A DNA stretch of 64,000 nucleotides, taken from NCBI GenBank assembly GCA_020725465.1, contig DYEY01000054.1, forward strand, positions 35,164 through 99,163. The letters are read 5' to 3'. Below are positions 36,426 to 45,958 of this stretch, one piece after another; position 1 is the first letter of the stretch; every line of letters starts with the position of its first letter. The notes below the pieces were generated by a model. It had not been told where the DNA came from and did no database searches. It saw nothing but the letters and a program-made list of their open reading frames with translations. Both the position numbers and the translations under genes were made by a program. The stretch is from Dethiobacter sp. Its GTDB lineage: Bacteria; Bacillota; Dethiobacteria; Dethiobacterales; Dethiobacteraceae.

Positions 36426-37670
36426 TTACCTGTCCACCCCACCTTTCCCGGCCAAAACTGCCTCCGCTGCCCTCTTTTTTTTTTCTTCTTCCTCCAGGGC
36501 CTGGCGCGGCTGATTTACAGCATTTGCTGCTTCGCTTTTTTGCCCGTCGCTTTTTGCAGCCAGCCCCGCCATGCGCTTAAACAGGCCGCGCCAGAGCGCG
36601 GGATAACGCCTGTTCTCCACCGGCTCACGCCCATGGCTGTCTTTGACCGCGGGACGCGCCGCCTCCCGCCTGAGCTCCCCGGCCACATTGTTCAGGACAG
36701 CCAGCACTTCAGGCATTTTCTGTGGTTCCAGCCGGTGCCTGAGCGCAGCGGGCAGCACCGCCACCAGGTCCTGGAACCCGGCTTTTTCTCTTCCCTGCCA
36801 GGCGGCATGCAGCATGGCTCCCAGCCTGGCCGCCTGTATGCCGCGGATGCTTTCCAGGTTAAAGCGGACGTATATTTCACCCAGAAATTCTTCCACACGG
36901 CTGTCAAGCCGAAGGGCCTCCAGGTTAAGGAAATGTTGCGGCGGGCGTTGCAGCCGGTTAACGGCACCCCCGTTCCCGGCTTTGATTATTGACCTGACAG
37001 TATCAGGGTGGACCGGGCGCTCGATGCGCACGCAAAAATCGAACCGGTCGGCCAGTTGCTTCCTGATTTCCTGCAGCGGGCCAGGTTCTTCGTCCGGATT
37101 GGAGGCAGCCCAGACGCCTGCCAACAGGGGTATTTCCACCGCTGGCAGCCCGATCTCTTCTATCTGAACCCGGCCCGGTTTGGTGCCCATGGCGTCCAGC
37201 AGCACATCCACCAGGGCTGGTGACGTATCGGCCAGGCGGTTTATCTCGTCCACGAAAACAATGCCGCGGTGGGAACGGGGCAGGGTACCCGGCAGTACGG
37301 CGGCGCTGGGGTTGTCCGGAGCAGTCAGCCTGGCCAGATCAATACTGCCGGCTACCGTGCCCACCTTGGCTGAATGGGAAATTTCCAGAAACGGCATCGG
37401 TACCGTCTCTGTCCCGGCGGTTTCCGCTCCAAACCGGTGCTGCGGGCAGTGGGGCGAATCCGGACGACAGTTGTACAGGCAGCCGGCAATTCTTGCTATA
37501 CCGGGCAACCGCCCCCTGGCCGCCCTGATCAGCGTTGTTTTGCCGGTGCCGCGCATTCCTTCCACGTGGAAGTGCAGCGGTATTTCAAGTCGTGCCGCCA
37601 GTATCCCCAGTTCCACGAAGCGCTGCAGCTCCTCATTGCCGGGGTGAAAAACAAGGTCATTCCAGTGCAT
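36426..37670 (-). CDS. Mg-chelatase/MoxR-type AAA+ ATPase
   Basis: A 414-residue ATPase with Walker A GMRGTGKTT (38-46), Walker B IVFVDEINRL and sensor AASNPDEEP, close to magnesium-chelatase subunit I. Unusual is a cysteine cluster after Walker A, CLYNCRPDSPHC, which could bind metal or a cluster. The C-terminal third is charged with Lys/Glu runs. It pairs with the VWA gene downstream. No chlorophyll or cobalamin genes are near, so a chelatase role is unproven. The ATG at 37670 has GGAGG upstream. Confidence 0.87.
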   Translation of the reverse strand: MHWNDLVFHPGNEELQRFVELGILAARLEIPLHFHVEGMRGTGKTTLIRAARGRLPGIARIAGCLYNCRPDSPHCPQHRFGAETAGTETVPMPFLEISHSAKVGTVAGSIDLARLTAPDNPSAAVLPGTLPRSHRGIVFVDEINRLADTSPALVDVLLDAMGTKPGRVQIEEIGLPAVEIPLLAGVWAASNPDEEPGPLQEIRKQLADRFDFCVRIERPVHPDTVRSIIKAGNGGAVNRLQRPPQHFLNLEALRLDSRVEEFLGEIYVRFNLESIRGIQAARLGAMLHAAWQGREKAGFQDLVAVLPAALRHRLEPQKMPEVLAVLNNVAGELRREAARPAVKDSHGREPVENRRYPALWRGLFKRMAGLAAKSDGQKSEAANAVNQPRQALEEEEKKKRAAEAVLAGKGGVDR

Positions 37671-37730
37671 AGACTACCTCCTCCAGTGATATGCCTACCT
37701 TTTTAAATTTCCCCACCGGCGGCTAAAAAT

Positions 37731-37754
37731 ACAAAGGGACGGCTTTGCCGTCCC
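37731..37754 (-). terminator. Intrinsic terminator after the RodZ-like gene
   Basis: A perfect stem, GGGACGGC with GCCGTCCC around TTT, is followed on the minus strand by TTTGTATTTTT, 16 bases past the stop at 37770. Confidence 0.85.
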
Positions 37755-37769
37755 GGACTTTTCATTTTG

Positions 37770-38564
37770 CTAATCACCCAGAATGATTTCCACGTTGTAG
37801 GGGTTCCCGGTATTAAGCAGCTCCAGTTTCTTCCCCGCCGCCGTGATTTCAAGAGCCGGCGGGTAACCGGCGCGCAGGCGTATGCTTTGGCCGGCGCTGA
37901 TATTGAATCCTTCACCGGAGCTGAAGGTTCCCTCCCGCACGGTGATGCCGTCCACCGCCAGGCTGATCCAGCAACGACCGGTAAAAGTGAGGGAAACGCT
38001 GAGTTCAGCTGTGCCCCGGACCACAAAGCGGAGACCGTCGGAGACAACCTCTCTTTCCACGGTAACAGGAGGTGGCACCGGTTTCGGTGGCACCGGTTCC
38101 TCTGCCTCACCGTTGGGACCTGGTTCGGGCGGCAGGGCGGGCAGCACCGCCTCCTGGCCCGGCGGAGGCATAAATTTCGGCAATATGACCCGGTAGGCAT
38201 GGCGGCCGGCCAAAAACAGGACCAACGCCGCCGCCAGGATGAACAAAAACGGCCAGATATTAACCCTTTTGCCCGGCACCCTGATTTCCCGCAGTCTTTC
38301 CTGATCGGGTGCAGCGGATGCGGGTTCGGCCAAAGAGATGCCGTTTTCATACCAGGAAATGGCCTGTTCCGGCTCAATGCCAACTTCAGACGCGTATTTT
38401 CGCAGCGCACCGCGTAGATACACCTGGCCCGGAAAAACTTTGTAATCACCGTCTTCCAGCGCCTTTAAATATTTTTTGGCAATATGCGTCCTGGCGGCAA
38501 TCTGCTCCAGGGTCATTTCCCGCGCTTCCCGCGCTTTTTTAAGTTCAGGCCCCGGTACCGGCAT
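37770..38564 (-). CDS. RodZ-like cell-shape protein (YmfM type)
   Basis: A 264-residue protein with an N-terminal helix-turn-helix of the HTH_25 type (about 5-70, including LKKAREAREMTLEQIA), one transmembrane helix (about 101-121), a Pro-rich linker (about 133-168) and a C-terminal beta domain (DUF4115). RodZ links MreB to the elongation machinery. Gene position just after ftsK matches Bacillus ymfM. A terminator follows; pgsA, usual next, is missing from the window. Confidence 0.9.
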   Translation of the reverse strand: MPVPGPELKKAREAREMTLEQIAARTHIAKKYLKALEDGDYKVFPGQVYLRGALRKYASEVGIEPEQAISWYENGISLAEPASAAPDQERLREIRVPGKRVNIWPFLFILAAALVLFLAGRHAYRVILPKFMPPPGQEAVLPALPPEPGPNGEAEEPVPPKPVPPPVTVEREVVSDGLRFVVRGTAELSVSLTFTGRCWISLAVDGITVREGTFSSGEGFNISAGQSIRLRAGYPPALEITAAGKKLELLNTGNPYNVEIILGD

Positions 38565-38590
38565 CAGATTACCTCCTTTAACCCGAAGGT

Positions 38591-40849
38591 TTATTCACCG
38601 TCTTTTCCGGCGATGATTTTAGCAGCCTGCTGCGGTGAAATCAGGACTTCCCTGGCTTTGCTGCCCTCGAATCTGCCCACGTAGCCGCGTCTTTCCATAT
38701 CATCGATAAGGCGGGCCGCTCTGGTATAACCCAGGCGGAGACGGCGCTGCAGGAGGGATATGGAGGCGGTCTGGGTTTCGGCCACCAGCATCAGGGCTTC
38801 CGGAAATTTCTCGTCTTCCTCGTACCACTCTTCTTCCTCCCCTTCATTTGGGATCATCTGTTCCTGGTATCTGGGTTCGCCCTGGCTCTTAATATAATCG
38901 AGCAGTGCTCCCAGTTCCCGGTCATTGATAAAGGCGCCCTGGACCCGGAACGGTTTGGCCGTGCCGATGGGGTGGAAAAGCATGTCGCCGCGGCCCAGCA
39001 GTTTTTCCGCACCTCCCATATCCAGGATGGTACGGGAGTCGGCCATGGAAGAAACGGCGAAAGCGATGCGGGAAGTGATATTGGCCTTGATAACGCCGGT
39101 AATAACGTCCACTGACGGCCTCTGCGTGGCGATGACCAGATGAATGCCGGCAGCCCTCGACATCTGGGCCAGGCGGGCAATGGATTCCTCCACATCGGCG
39201 GCGGCTACCATCATCAGGTCCGCCAGCTCATCTATCACCACAACAATATATGGTATCTGCTCCTCTTCCCGGCCAGCCTGGCGCATCTTCTCGTTGAAAC
39301 GCACTATATCACGGGTTGTCTCCCGGGCAAACAGTTCATAGCGCCTGCCCATCTCCTTAACCATACCGCGCAATGTCATGGCGGCCTTCCTGACATCGGT
39401 GACCACCGGCGTAAGCAGGTGGGGTATGCCTTCAAAGGCGCTGAGCTCCACCACCTTAGGGTCAATCATGACGAATTTGACTTCTTCCGGGTTGGCCTTA
39501 AACAGGATACTGGCAACAACCGAATTGATGCAGACGCTCTTGCCTGAGCCGGTGGAACCGGCTATCATCAGGTGCGGCATTTTCATAAGGTCGGCAAAGA
39601 CGGGTATACCGGTAATGTCTTTACCCAAGCCGATGGTCAGGGGCGAGGAAGCGTTCTGAAACTGTTCGTCCTCCAACACTTCCCGGAGATAAACCGGAGC
39701 AATAATTTTGTTTGGCACTTCTATTCCCACCGCCGCCTTGCCGGGGATGGGGGCTTCAATGCGCACATCGGGCGCCGCCAGGTTGAGGGCCAGGTCGTCG
39801 GCCAGGGCCACTATTTTGCTGACCTTAACGCCGGTTTCGGGCTGAATTTCGTACCTGGTAACCGTCGGTCCCGACTGAACGTCACAGACCTTCACCTTTA
39901 CGCCGAAGCTTTCCAAAGTTTTTTCCAGGATCCTGGCACGTTCACTGATTGTCCTTTGCTGCTGGTTATCTTTGGTCCTGGGCACGCGGTTTAAAAGGGA
40001 AAGCGGCGGCAGCGTATAGTTACGGTAAACGCCGGACATAAAGGTAATGGCTGGCTTGTCCCTGGTTTCAACCACCAGAGGATTGCCGGCGTCCGCCGGT
40101 TTTGCCGGATCACCGTCCTTCTTTCTGTTTTCCCGCGCCGGAAGGGGAACAACCTTATCGTCCCTGTGTGCCGCCGTTTCCAAGAGAGTCTGCTGTAGTC
40201 CGTTTTCCGTCTCTTCAGACTTACCTGATTCCTTCCTGCTGTCAGCAAAAAAGAGGAAATTAATAAAGCGTAAGATGGCTTTGCCGGCTGTCAACAACCA
40301 ACCGGTCAGCCAGGACAGAATTTTAAAAGCAGTCCCAAACAGCATGGTGAAAGAGCAGCTGGTTATCAGCAGAAAAGCTATGAGCAGGACTGTCCCGATA
40401 AAAATGTAACTGCCGATATCCCGAAACAAATAATAAAGGAGGATGGTGACGACAGCCCCTATCACCCCGCCGCCCTGCCGGTCGTAGCCAAGCTTAAGGG
40501 CCGCCCGGGCAAAACCGTGTTCCGTCATCATTTCCACACTGCTGTCAAGCAGCCGCATATGCGCCCACACCAGCAGGATAAGCAAAAAAAGGATCACACC
40601 AAGGACCCGCTGCCTGATATTGCTGACCCGGCGCGGCAGGAACTGCTGGAGGGCCAAAAGCGCCAGAACCAGCGGTGTCACCATGGCCATCTCCCCGGTC
40701 AGGGTTCTCAAAACATTATTGGTGAAAATACCGACTTCACCGGTCTGCCGGGTAAAATTCAGCGCGGCAAAGCAAAGCGCTGCCATGGCCAACAGCAGCA
40801 CGGCCTTTATCTGCGTCATTATATCATCTCTGGTGTCAGGTGAAGGCAT
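38591..40849 (-). CDS. FtsK/SpoIIIE DNA translocase
   Basis: A 752-residue hexameric DNA pump that clears chromosomes from the septum. The N-terminal region has about five transmembrane helices (up to residue 200), then an acidic linker, then the motor with Walker A GSTGSGKS, Walker B IVVVIDELADL and the RecA-like core, and a C-terminal winged-helix gamma domain (LLQRRLRLGYTRAARLID) that reads orienting DNA sequences. The ATG at 40849 has AGAGGTG and follows uppP by nine bases. Given the sporulation genes, it is likely the SpoIIIE of this organism. Confidence 0.95.
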   Translation of the reverse strand: MPSPDTRDDIMTQIKAVLLLAMAALCFAALNFTRQTGEVGIFTNNVLRTLTGEMAMVTPLVLALLALQQFLPRRVSNIRQRVLGVILFLLILLVWAHMRLLDSSVEMMTEHGFARAALKLGYDRQGGGVIGAVVTILLYYLFRDIGSYIFIGTVLLIAFLLITSCSFTMLFGTAFKILSWLTGWLLTAGKAILRFINFLFFADSRKESGKSEETENGLQQTLLETAAHRDDKVVPLPARENRKKDGDPAKPADAGNPLVVETRDKPAITFMSGVYRNYTLPPLSLLNRVPRTKDNQQQRTISERARILEKTLESFGVKVKVCDVQSGPTVTRYEIQPETGVKVSKIVALADDLALNLAAPDVRIEAPIPGKAAVGIEVPNKIIAPVYLREVLEDEQFQNASSPLTIGLGKDITGIPVFADLMKMPHLMIAGSTGSGKSVCINSVVASILFKANPEEVKFVMIDPKVVELSAFEGIPHLLTPVVTDVRKAAMTLRGMVKEMGRRYELFARETTRDIVRFNEKMRQAGREEEQIPYIVVVIDELADLMMVAAADVEESIARLAQMSRAAGIHLVIATQRPSVDVITGVIKANITSRIAFAVSSMADSRTILDMGGAEKLLGRGDMLFHPIGTAKPFRVQGAFINDRELGALLDYIKSQGEPRYQEQMIPNEGEEEEWYEEDEKFPEALMLVAETQTASISLLQRRLRLGYTRAARLIDDMERRGYVGRFEGSKAREVLISPQQAAKIIAGKDGE

Positions 40850-40858
40850 AAAGCACCT

Positions 40859-41644
40859 CTATCCGAGTAAATGCATCACTACTGTCACGGCGCCGGCGAA
40901 CCAGGTGTAATAGGCGAAATACTGAAATCGCCCGGTTTTCAGGAAATGCACGAACACTTTTATCGCCGCCACCCCGGCAATAAAGGCAGCCAGAGTGCCT
41001 GCCAGCACGCTTCCGTCCGGAACGCTCCCACCGGCCACCCGCATTTCCCACAGTTCCACCATGGTGGCACCCAGGATTGCCGGGATGGAGAGCAGGAAAG
41101 AATACCGTACAGCGGTTTCCCGGTCCAGCCCCCGCCAAAGTGCCGCCGTGATGGTGGCGCCGGAGCGGGAAATGCCCGGGATGATGGCAAAGCCTTGTGC
41201 CAGGCCAACCAGTATAGCGTCAGAGTAAGTTATGCCCGTCTCCCCTTTCTGGCCGGGGCTTATGCGGTGCAGTGTATACAGAATACACCCGGTCACTGCC
41301 AGCATAAACCCCACCAGAAGGGCGGACTGAAAAAGGGCGGTGAAAAAGTCTTTGCAAAGGTACCCGATAACGCCGGTAGGCATTGTGCCCAGCACCAGCA
41401 GCCAGGCGAAGTGCCTCTCTTTCTTTTCCCGGGCAAAGCGGAGCAGAATCCGGATTACGTCGGGACCGAAAACCCAGAACACGGACAGCACGGTGCCAAA
41501 ATGTACCATTACCTCAAAGGTGATGCCCGGCTGCCGTACACCGAGCAGCTCCTGAAATATGACAAGGTGGCCTGAACTGGAAACGGGCAGAAATTCGGTA
41601 AGCCCCTGTATGATACCCAGAATCACTGATTCATAATAACCCAT
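40859..41644 (-). CDS. uppP: Undecaprenyl-diphosphatase UppP (BacA)
   Basis: This 261-residue integral membrane enzyme dephosphorylates undecaprenyl pyrophosphate to recycle the wall-lipid carrier and can give bacitracin resistance. Active-site motifs GLTEFLPVSSSGHL near the N-terminus and IPGISRSGATI near residue 170 are both present. About eight helices. It precedes ftsK in the same direction. Confidence 0.96.
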   Translation of the reverse strand: MGYYESVILGIIQGLTEFLPVSSSGHLVIFQELLGVRQPGITFEVMVHFGTVLSVFWVFGPDVIRILLRFAREKKERHFAWLLVLGTMPTGVIGYLCKDFFTALFQSALLVGFMLAVTGCILYTLHRISPGQKGETGITYSDAILVGLAQGFAIIPGISRSGATITAALWRGLDRETAVRYSFLLSIPAILGATMVELWEMRVAGGSVPDGSVLAGTLAAFIAGVAAIKVFVHFLKTGRFQYFAYYTWFAGAVTVVMHLLG

Positions 41645-41698
41645 CGGTTACCTCCTGCTCTTTTGGAACCATCCTGCGATTATTTCTCCAATTATATC

Positions 41699-42643
41699 TT
41701 AATTCCTCTTTTTTGCTGCATTTTCCTTTCCTGACAACCAGCAAACCAGTTTAACGTAAGGATTAATCAGGCCAAGCAGCACCAATGCTCCGATCAGGTT
41801 GTAGATGGTGTGAGCGTTAGCTATCTGGCGGGGCAATTCATCGGCGGTGATGGCGGCCAGGGCTAAAAACCGGCCGTAAAAAGGCAACACCAGTATGACG
41901 CTGATTACATTGAAGAGCAGGTGTGCCAGAGCGGCGCGCCTTGCTTCTTTACCGGTACCAAGGCCTGCCAGCAGCGCAGTTGCACAGGTGCCCACATCAG
42001 CACCCAGCACCAGGGCGGTGCCGGCATCCAGGGTCAGTCTGCCACTGTATGACAGCGCCAGGACCATTCCCACCACCGCGCTTGAACTTTGAATCAGTGC
42101 CGTGGCCAGTGCTCCGGCCAGGACACCGCCAAGAGGGCTGCGGCCGGCTGTATACAGCAAAGCGCCAAACCAGGCGGTTTCTGAGAGAGGCGCCAGCGCT
42201 TTGGTCATGATTTTCAGTCCGAGCAAAACCAGGCCCAAACCGTACAGTGCCCGGCCCGGTCCCCGCAGGCGCCGCGGGAAAAAGGCCAGGCAGACAGCCC
42301 CGGCTAACGCTGCCGGCAATGCCAGCGACTGCAGGTTAAAGGAAAGCAGCTGGCCGGTGACGGTGGTGCCGACATTGGCGCCGATAATAACCGCCACCGC
42401 CGGGGTGAGTGCCAGCAGGCGCGCCTGTACCATCCCCACCACCATAACAGTGGTAAGCGAGCTGCTCTGAGTCAGTGCCGTAAACAATATCCCGCACAGA
42501 AAGGCGGAAAGCCGGTTACCAGTCCAGTTTTCCAGGACGCGGGCCAAAGCAGACCCAACTGCGCCCGACAGGCCCAGGGTCATCATTTTCAGCCCACCCA
42601 GGAATGCGCCAAGCCCCAGCAGCAGCAATACGGATACCGCCAT
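41699..42643 (-). CDS. Na+/phosphate cotransporter family protein (NptA type)
   Basis: A 314-residue membrane protein with the inverted-repeat signature of the NptA/PhoU-associated family: TQSSSLTTVMVVG with GANVGTT in the first half and IQSSSAVVGMVLA with GADVGTC in the second. It lacks a C-terminal PhoU domain. Likely substrates are phosphate or another anion with Na+. The 79 bases between its start and the hydrogenase small-subunit start hold the divergent promoters. Confidence 0.9.
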   Translation of the reverse strand: MAVSVLLLLGLGAFLGGLKMMTLGLSGAVGSALARVLENWTGNRLSAFLCGILFTALTQSSSLTTVMVVGMVQARLLALTPAVAVIIGANVGTTVTGQLLSFNLQSLALPAALAGAVCLAFFPRRLRGPGRALYGLGLVLLGLKIMTKALAPLSETAWFGALLYTAGRSPLGGVLAGALATALIQSSSAVVGMVLALSYSGRLTLDAGTALVLGADVGTCATALLAGLGTGKEARRAALAHLLFNVISVILVLPFYGRFLALAAITADELPRQIANAHTIYNLIGALVLLGLINPYVKLVCWLSGKENAAKKRN

Positions 42644-42722
42644 TTAAAATTTCACCTTTATAAGACTATGCGCCGGCATCCTGGTTTAGATTAATGCCAA
42701 ACAGGAAAATATAACTGTAACA

Positions 42723-43895
42723 ATGTCAAATGGGGTACCTGAATTGCTGACGCGACGAAGGTTTTTAAGATTCTGCCTCCAGGGCGCCGCTTACGCCAGC
42801 CTTTCCCGGCTGCTCCTGCCGGAACTGGGGGAAGCGCTGCGCCTTTTGCCCGGAGGCAAACCTCCGGTTATCTGGATTGAGGGCACATCGTGCACCGGCA
42901 ATTCTATCTCCCTCGACAACAGCGCCGACCCAACGCTGCGGGAAGTGCTGGAGGAGATAATCGACCTGCGCTACAGCCAGCTTTTTATGTGGCCTGAAGG
43001 TTCCCGGGCCATGGACGTCCTCCGGTCAACGGTAAAAGATAACCGCGACCGCTTTATCCTGGTTGTTGAAGGCGGACTGCCGCTTGGCCTCCCCGAGGCA
43101 GCGGTAATGGGTGAAGAGGAAGGCAGGATTGTGCCGGTCGCTGCATTGGTGCCGGAGCTGGCCGCAGCAGCCCGGGCCGTGGTGGCCGTGGGCAACTGCG
43201 CCGCCTTTGGCGGCCCCTCCGGTGCCCACCCCAATCCTACCGGCACCAAGGGGGTCTGGAAGGTGGTAACAGGCAGGCCGGTTATCAACGTCCCCGGCTG
43301 CCCGGCCCACCCCGACTGGACGGTAGGGACCTTGGTGCATATCATCCTTTACGGGCTTCCCCGGGTGGACAGCTTCCTGCGTCCCACCATGTTCTTCGGC
43401 GAGCTGGTACACGACCGCTGCCCGCGCCGTTTCCATTTCTTTAACGGCGATTTTGCCGCCGCCCCGGGCGGCGCCGGCTGCCTGCTCAAAGTGGGGTGCA
43501 AGGGGCCCGTAACCCATGCTGACTGCCCCACCCGCAAGTTCAACGACGGGGTAAACTGGTGCATTAACGCCAACAACCCCTGCATTGGCTGTGCGGCGCC
43601 TGATTTTCCCGACGGCGGCACTTCTCCTTTCTTTGCCCGCCTGACCGACATCAGGGTGCCGCCCGGCATCGAGACCACTGCCCTGACGGTTACCAAGGCG
43701 GTGGCGGCGGTTACCGCCGCTGGTATAGGCGCTCATTTTGCCGCCAGCCTGGCGACCGGCCGGTTTGGCAAGCACATGCCGCCGGAAACTGAAGAGTTTA
43801 GGGCCGCGGAACCCAGGCCCCAAACCGGGAAACCGAAACTCAGCTTAAACCCGTTGCGCCTGCTGCGGCGTTTTCGCCGCCAACGGACCAGATAA
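42723..43895 (+). CDS. [NiFe] hydrogenase small subunit, Tat-exported
   Basis: A 390-residue group-1-type small subunit with Tat motif RRRFLRF (11-17). Cluster ligands seen are Cys57 (SCTGN), GNCAAFGG, VPGCPAHP, the His and Cys of VHDRCPRR, GCLLKVGCKGP, and NPCIGC. The position of the second proximal-cluster Cys in the family CxxC is Asn60 (codon AAT at 42900-42902). A C-terminal hydrophobic stretch (about 320-345) may anchor it. The start has no good ribosome site. With the large subunit it should oxidise H2 outside the membrane. Confidence 0.93.
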   Translation: MSNGVPELLTRRRFLRFCLQGAAYASLSRLLLPELGEALRLLPGGKPPVIWIEGTSCTGNSISLDNSADPTLREVLEEIIDLRYSQLFMWPEGSRAMDVLRSTVKDNRDRFILVVEGGLPLGLPEAAVMGEEEGRIVPVAALVPELAAAARAVVAVGNCAAFGGPSGAHPNPTGTKGVWKVVTGRPVINVPGCPAHPDWTVGTLVHIILYGLPRVDSFLRPTMFFGELVHDRCPRRFHFFNGDFAAAPGGAGCLLKVGCKGPVTHADCPTRKFNDGVNWCINANNPCIGCAAPDFPDGGTSPFFARLTDIRVPPGIETTALTVTKAVAAVTAAGIGAHFAASLATGRFGKHMPPETEEFRAAEPRPQTGKPKLSLNPLRLLRRFRRQRTR

Positions 43896-43917
43896 CAACT
43901 GGCAGGGAGGGAACTGT

Positions 43918-45369
43918 TTGACCAGGGTTAAAATCAACCCCCTGACCCGTGCTCACGGCTATCTGTCGGTTGAGCTTGAGGTTGAAGGCGGCCGGGTGAC
44001 GGACGCCCGGAGCAGTGGACTGCTCTTTCGCGGTTTTGAGCAAATGTTGCGGGGCCGGGCTCCCCATGACGCTGTCTACCTGACCCAGCGCATCTGCGGT
44101 ATCTGTTCCTCGGCCCATGCCATAGCAGCAGCAATGGCTTTGGAAAACGCTTTTAACATAGAAGTTCCCCAAAACGGTCACCTGCTGCGCAACCTGATTT
44201 TCGGTGCTGATATTCTGCAAAACCACCTGCGCCATCTCTACCTGCTGGCCATACCCGACTATATCATGCCGCCGGAGATGGGGCCGGCCGAAGCCAGGCG
44301 CCGGGGCGATTACCGCCTGCCGGAGGTCTTAGACAGGCGGATCCGGGAACACTACCTGGAGGCGCTGGAAACCTCGGGTCTGGCCCATAAGGCGGTGGCT
44401 GTCTTTGGCGGTAAGGCGCCGCACCTGCAGAGCATCCTGGCCGGGGGTGTGACGGAACACGTGTTGACCGACCGGGTAATGCGGTTCCAGTCGCTCCTGT
44501 CACAGATTCAGGCCTTTATCACGGACAAGCTGGTACCGGATGTGGAGTCAATCGCCCGTTATTACGACGATTACTTTAACATCGGCGCCGGCTACGGCAA
44601 CCTGCTCTCCTTTGGACTGTTCCCCACCGGTACTGACCGGAACCAGCGAGTATTTAAGGCAGGCGTCATACAGAACGGGCAAACAGGCACATTTTTCCCG
44701 CGGCTGATCACCCGGGAGACCGGCGCTTCCTGGTACCGCGGCGATGAAGGGCCGCAGCCGCCGGACCGCGGGCAGAGCACCCCCTTTCCCGGCAGGGCGG
44801 GTGCTTATTCCTGGATAAAAGCGCCCCGCTACAACGGAGAACCGTTTGAAGGCGGCCCGCTGGCCAGGATGCGCCTCGCCGGCCTTTACCGGGGAGGTAT
44901 ATCGGTGATGGACCGGCTGCTGGCCCGGGCGGTGGAAGCAAAGGAGATTGCCGGATTGATGAACGGGTGGGTGCGCCAACTGGTGCCGGACCGTCCCACC
45001 ATCAGCTGGGTGGACCCGCTGCCGGCCACCGGCAGCGGCGCCGGGCTGACAGATTCCATGCGCGGCACACTGGCGCACTGGGTAAGCGTACGGGAGGGGC
45101 GTATCACAGACTACCACATCCTTACTCCCTCGGCCTGGAACCTGTCGCCCCGTGACGAAAACGGCAGGCGGGGCCCTTTGGAAGAGGCGCTGGTGGGCAC
45201 CCCGGTGGCGGACGAAACCAACCCGCTGGAGGCGGGACGCGTGGTGCGTTCTTATGACCCGTGTATCTCCTGCGCTGTTCATGTCCTGGAAAAGACAGCA
45301 TGCGCAGGATCCGGCGCAGTACCTGAAAAAGGAGAACGCCGTGAAAAGAATAAAACGCCATACAACTGA
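43918..45369 (+). CDS. [NiFe] hydrogenase large subunit
   Basis: A 483-residue catalytic subunit. The Ni-binding motifs are RICGICSSAH near residue 58 and DPCISCAVH near the C-terminus. The 28 residues after that final His (VLEKTACAG...) are the peptide removed by the maturation protease encoded two genes on. The start is TTG at 43918, with GGGAGGG six bases upstream. The 3' end overlaps the cytochrome b start by 29 bases. Cofactor assembly (hyp) genes are not in the window. Confidence 0.95.
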   Translation: MTRVKINPLTRAHGYLSVELEVEGGRVTDARSSGLLFRGFEQMLRGRAPHDAVYLTQRICGICSSAHAIAAAMALENAFNIEVPQNGHLLRNLIFGADILQNHLRHLYLLAIPDYIMPPEMGPAEARRRGDYRLPEVLDRRIREHYLEALETSGLAHKAVAVFGGKAPHLQSILAGGVTEHVLTDRVMRFQSLLSQIQAFITDKLVPDVESIARYYDDYFNIGAGYGNLLSFGLFPTGTDRNQRVFKAGVIQNGQTGTFFPRLITRETGASWYRGDEGPQPPDRGQSTPFPGRAGAYSWIKAPRYNGEPFEGGPLARMRLAGLYRGGISVMDRLLARAVEAKEIAGLMNGWVRQLVPDRPTISWVDPLPATGSGAGLTDSMRGTLAHWVSVREGRITDYHILTPSAWNLSPRDENGRRGPLEEALVGTPVADETNPLEAGRVVRSYDPCISCAVHVLEKTACAGSGAVPEKGERREKNKTPYN

Positions 45370-45958
45370 AATCCGCCTTTTTCACTGGCTTTTCTTTCTG
45401 GTCGTCACCATAAAAATCTGGAGCGGTTTCTACATCAGCTTTCCCCACCCGCTGCTTGGGTTTCCCAATCTTTACTATGCCAGGATGGCTCACGCCACCA
45501 TGACGCCAGTGCTGGCCGCCCTTCTCACTTTCCGTCTCTATTTTGCCCTGTTGAGCGGTGACTGGCGGGAACTTTTATTCCGGAGGCGAAGTGACTTCAG
45601 GCAGCTGGGATCCTGGCTGCGCTACTTTTTCTTTCTGGCAAAACAGCCGCCACCCCAGGGCAAGTACAGCTCCATGCAGCGCCTGCTTTTTACCACCTGG
45701 CTTCTCATCATGCCCCTCTTTTTTGCCACCGGGGTGGTAATGCTTAACCTTCCTTACTTCCGCTGGCTGAATGTTTTCTTCGGCGGGCAGGGGATTGCGC
45801 GGCTGCTGCACTACCTGGTATCTGTTTACCTGCTGGCCACCGTTATCCTGCACGTCTACCTGGCGCTGACGGAACACCCCGGAAAACTGCCGGCGATGTT
45901 CAGCGGCTTCCTGCCCGTCCGCCCCAAAGCCGGCAGGGACGGCGGTGAAGACAGGTGA
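45341..45958 (+). CDS. Hydrogenase cytochrome b subunit
   Basis: A 205-residue membrane protein with about four helices, the HyaC-type subunit that passes electrons from the hydrogenase to quinones. His residues in RLFHWLF, RMAHATM, LLHYLVS and VILHVYLA are the heme-ligand candidates. The GTG at 45341 has AAGGAG upstream and lies inside the large-subunit 3' end. Its presence implies H2-driven quinone reduction. Its stop overlaps the protease start. Confidence 0.92.
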   Translation: MKRIKRHTTEIRLFHWLFFLVVTIKIWSGFYISFPHPLLGFPNLYYARMAHATMTPVLAALLTFRLYFALLSGDWRELLFRRRSDFRQLGSWLRYFFFLAKQPPPQGKYSSMQRLLFTTWLLIMPLFFATGVVMLNLPYFRWLNVFFGGQGIARLLHYLVSVYLLATVILHVYLALTEHPGKLPAMFSGFLPVRPKAGRDGGEDR

